A stretch of 6,050 nucleotides of DNA, taken from NCBI GenBank assembly GCA_016219765.1, contig JACRKM010000108.1:1-6050 (forward strand), in the 5' to 3' direction. Made by a program: the position numbers and the translations under genes. This document shows, one piece after another, positions 5,317-6,050 of this stretch. The notes beneath the pieces are model-generated. The model worked only from the letters and a program-made list of their open reading frames with translations. It was not told the origin of the DNA and made no database searches. How positions within the stretch are numbered: the stretch's first letter is position 1; each line of letters opens with the position of its first letter. This DNA is from Candidatus Woesearchaeota archaeon (GTDB lineage Archaea > Nanobdellota > Nanobdellia > Woesearchaeales > UBA11576).

Positions 5317-5361
5317 TCACAAAAAGCATGACTGCACCATGCAAATCACAACAGAAGGTGG

Positions 5362-5396
5362 CTGGCGGCGCTGTGTGCATAAGAGCTAAATAAATA
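5362..5396 (+). repeat. Second copy of the 35-bp dispersed repeat arm
   Basis: Aligned with the right arm of the inverted-repeat element (1689-1723), 31 of 35 bases agree without gaps, including TGGCGGCGCTGTG and ATAAGAGCTAAA. Only one arm is present here; no inverted partner is seen within the flanking few hundred bases. This shows that the sequence is a dispersed repeat in this genome and not just a local hairpin. It sits between the truncated Fic fragment and the protease gene. Confidence 0.8.
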
Positions 5397-5677
5397 CCGC
5401 GTATTTCTTTTGCACTCCGCTCACGCTTGTATGTTTGTTGTTCTTTTCATTGAAGATTTTGTTACCGATCAGATAAATCATAAAAGGTTTGTTGCGGTAA
5501 ATTCGCAGTATACTCGTGCAGAGGCTACAAGTTCATTGGTACGGTAAATTTTACGGGCATGGGACAAGGAATTTAATGAGTCGCGGGAAACACGAATGCG
5601 ATGTTCATTGTCCCCTAAAGAAGAGCTGATTTTGGCCGACGATTCTTTGTAGTGAAGCAGTGATTAAAAAGGAGTTG
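5397..5677. other. Intergenic region before the protease gene
   Basis: No recognised gene is present. A 38-codon frame (5431-5547, beginning MFVVLFIEDF) has no ribosome-binding site and is probably chance. CGGTAAATT occurs twice (5495-5503 and 5542-5550). A hairpin spans 5561-5614: GGGACAAGGAA pairs with TTCATTGTCCC apart from one mismatch, with an inner TCGC (5581-5584) and GCGA (5598-5601). It ends 56 bases before the GGAG of the protease gene and could be part of that gene's leader or an operator. Confidence 0.5.
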
Positions 5678-6050
5678 ATGAGCGTGATCAAAAAACACAC
5701 ATCAATAGTGGCATTGGCGGCACTTGTCGGTCTCTCTGCAGCAGGATCGGGGGGGTGTGGCGCGGCGCTGGGTGATTCTGCTGTACGCGGCAATATGCGC
5801 GCCTACGATTCTCTTGAAGATATCATGAAGTCGGTGCATTGCCTGAAGGTATCCACGGAGTATGTCCCGCTGTTGCCATCCGGTGCCTCTGCTTCTGCTG
5901 GTTCTAAAAAGCCCACAGTGCGGAATCAGGCAGGAACGGCGTTTGCATATGCGCAGAATGCAGAATACACGTATCTTGTTACTGCAAACCATCTTATCGA
6001 GACTGCCGAGGTCTTCATGCCCGATGATATGCTCACAAATCCACTCGCGG
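5678..6050 (+). CDS. Secreted or lipid-anchored trypsin-like serine protease, N-terminal part
   Basis: The frame is open to the window edge (124 residues seen). The N-terminus is an export signal: charged MSVIKKH, a hydrophobic core (about residues 9-22), then GSGGC with C27 as a possible lipid-attachment cysteine. The -3 to -1 residues S-G-G are only a weak lipobox. After a linker rich in Ser, Ala and Gly (about 65-80), the segment SVHCLKVST (52-60), GTAFAYA (86-92) and YLVTANHLI (99-107) matches the first strands of HtrA/trypsin-type proteases, with H105 in TANH as the predicted catalytic histidine. The aspartate and serine lie beyond the window. Role in envelope protein quality control is inference. 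The start is ATG 5678, three bases after GGAG (5671-5674); an in-frame GTG at 5684, nine bases away, is an alternative. A run of seven G (5749-5755) falls in the codons just before C27. Confidence 0.7.
   Translation, partial: MSVIKKHTSIVALAALVGLSAAGSGGCGAALGDSAVRGNMRAYDSLEDIMKSVHCLKVSTEYVPLLPSGASASAGSKKPTVRNQAGTAFAYAQNAEYTYLVTANHLIETAEVFMPDDMLTNPLA

Noticed and set aside
1..6050. tRNA genes and CRISPR arrays
   Set aside because: No T-loop GTTCRA-type box with matching acceptor stem and no regularly spaced repeats with spacers were found by eye.

Overview
The window reads as accessory chromosomal DNA of a prokaryote, most likely an archaeon of the DPANN type, but no taxonomic marker gene is present. 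Reasons for favouring an archaeon are A/T-rich TATA-like boxes about 25-55 bases before several starts, a full AGGAGGTG ribosome-binding site before the largest gene, and no clear bacterial -35/-10 pairs. The lineage is inference.

Layout. Positions 1-130 hold the possible 3' end of a plus-strand gene cut by the window. Positions 253-981 and 1046-1552 hold two unrecognised plus-strand genes: a soluble helical-repeat (TPR-like) protein and a small basic protein. Each is preceded by its own short tandem repeat and TATA-like box. Positions 1553-2317 are 765 bases with no recognised gene but much structure: a 154-base element with terminal inverted repeats (1570-1723), a hairpin followed by a T run that may end a small RNA (about 1750-1864), a possible leaderless 50-residue ORF (1917-2069), and three strong hairpins leading to the next gene.

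The centrepiece is at 2324-4855: an 843-residue protein with an N-terminal winged-helix-like region, a domain that looks like a catalytically dead calcineurin-type metallophosphoesterase interrupted by a coiled coil, and a C-terminal metallophosphoesterase domain that keeps all five metal-binding motifs. Its predicted 5' leader (2185-2292) folds into two long adjacent hairpins just before the ribosome-binding site.

Downstream, 4923-5316 on the minus strand carries two fragments resembling the C-terminal part of Fic-family proteins. They look like the remains of a decayed locus. The upstream one stops just where the Fic catalytic motif should begin, and about 45 bases further on lies a copy of the repeat found at the right end of the 1570-1723 element. 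Positions 5397-5677 are intergenic with one hairpin. At 5678 a secreted or lipid-anchored trypsin-like serine protease begins and runs off the window end.

No single pathway links these genes. The best candidates for something undescribed are the tandem active/inactive phosphoesterase with its structured leader, and the dispersed inverted-repeat family.
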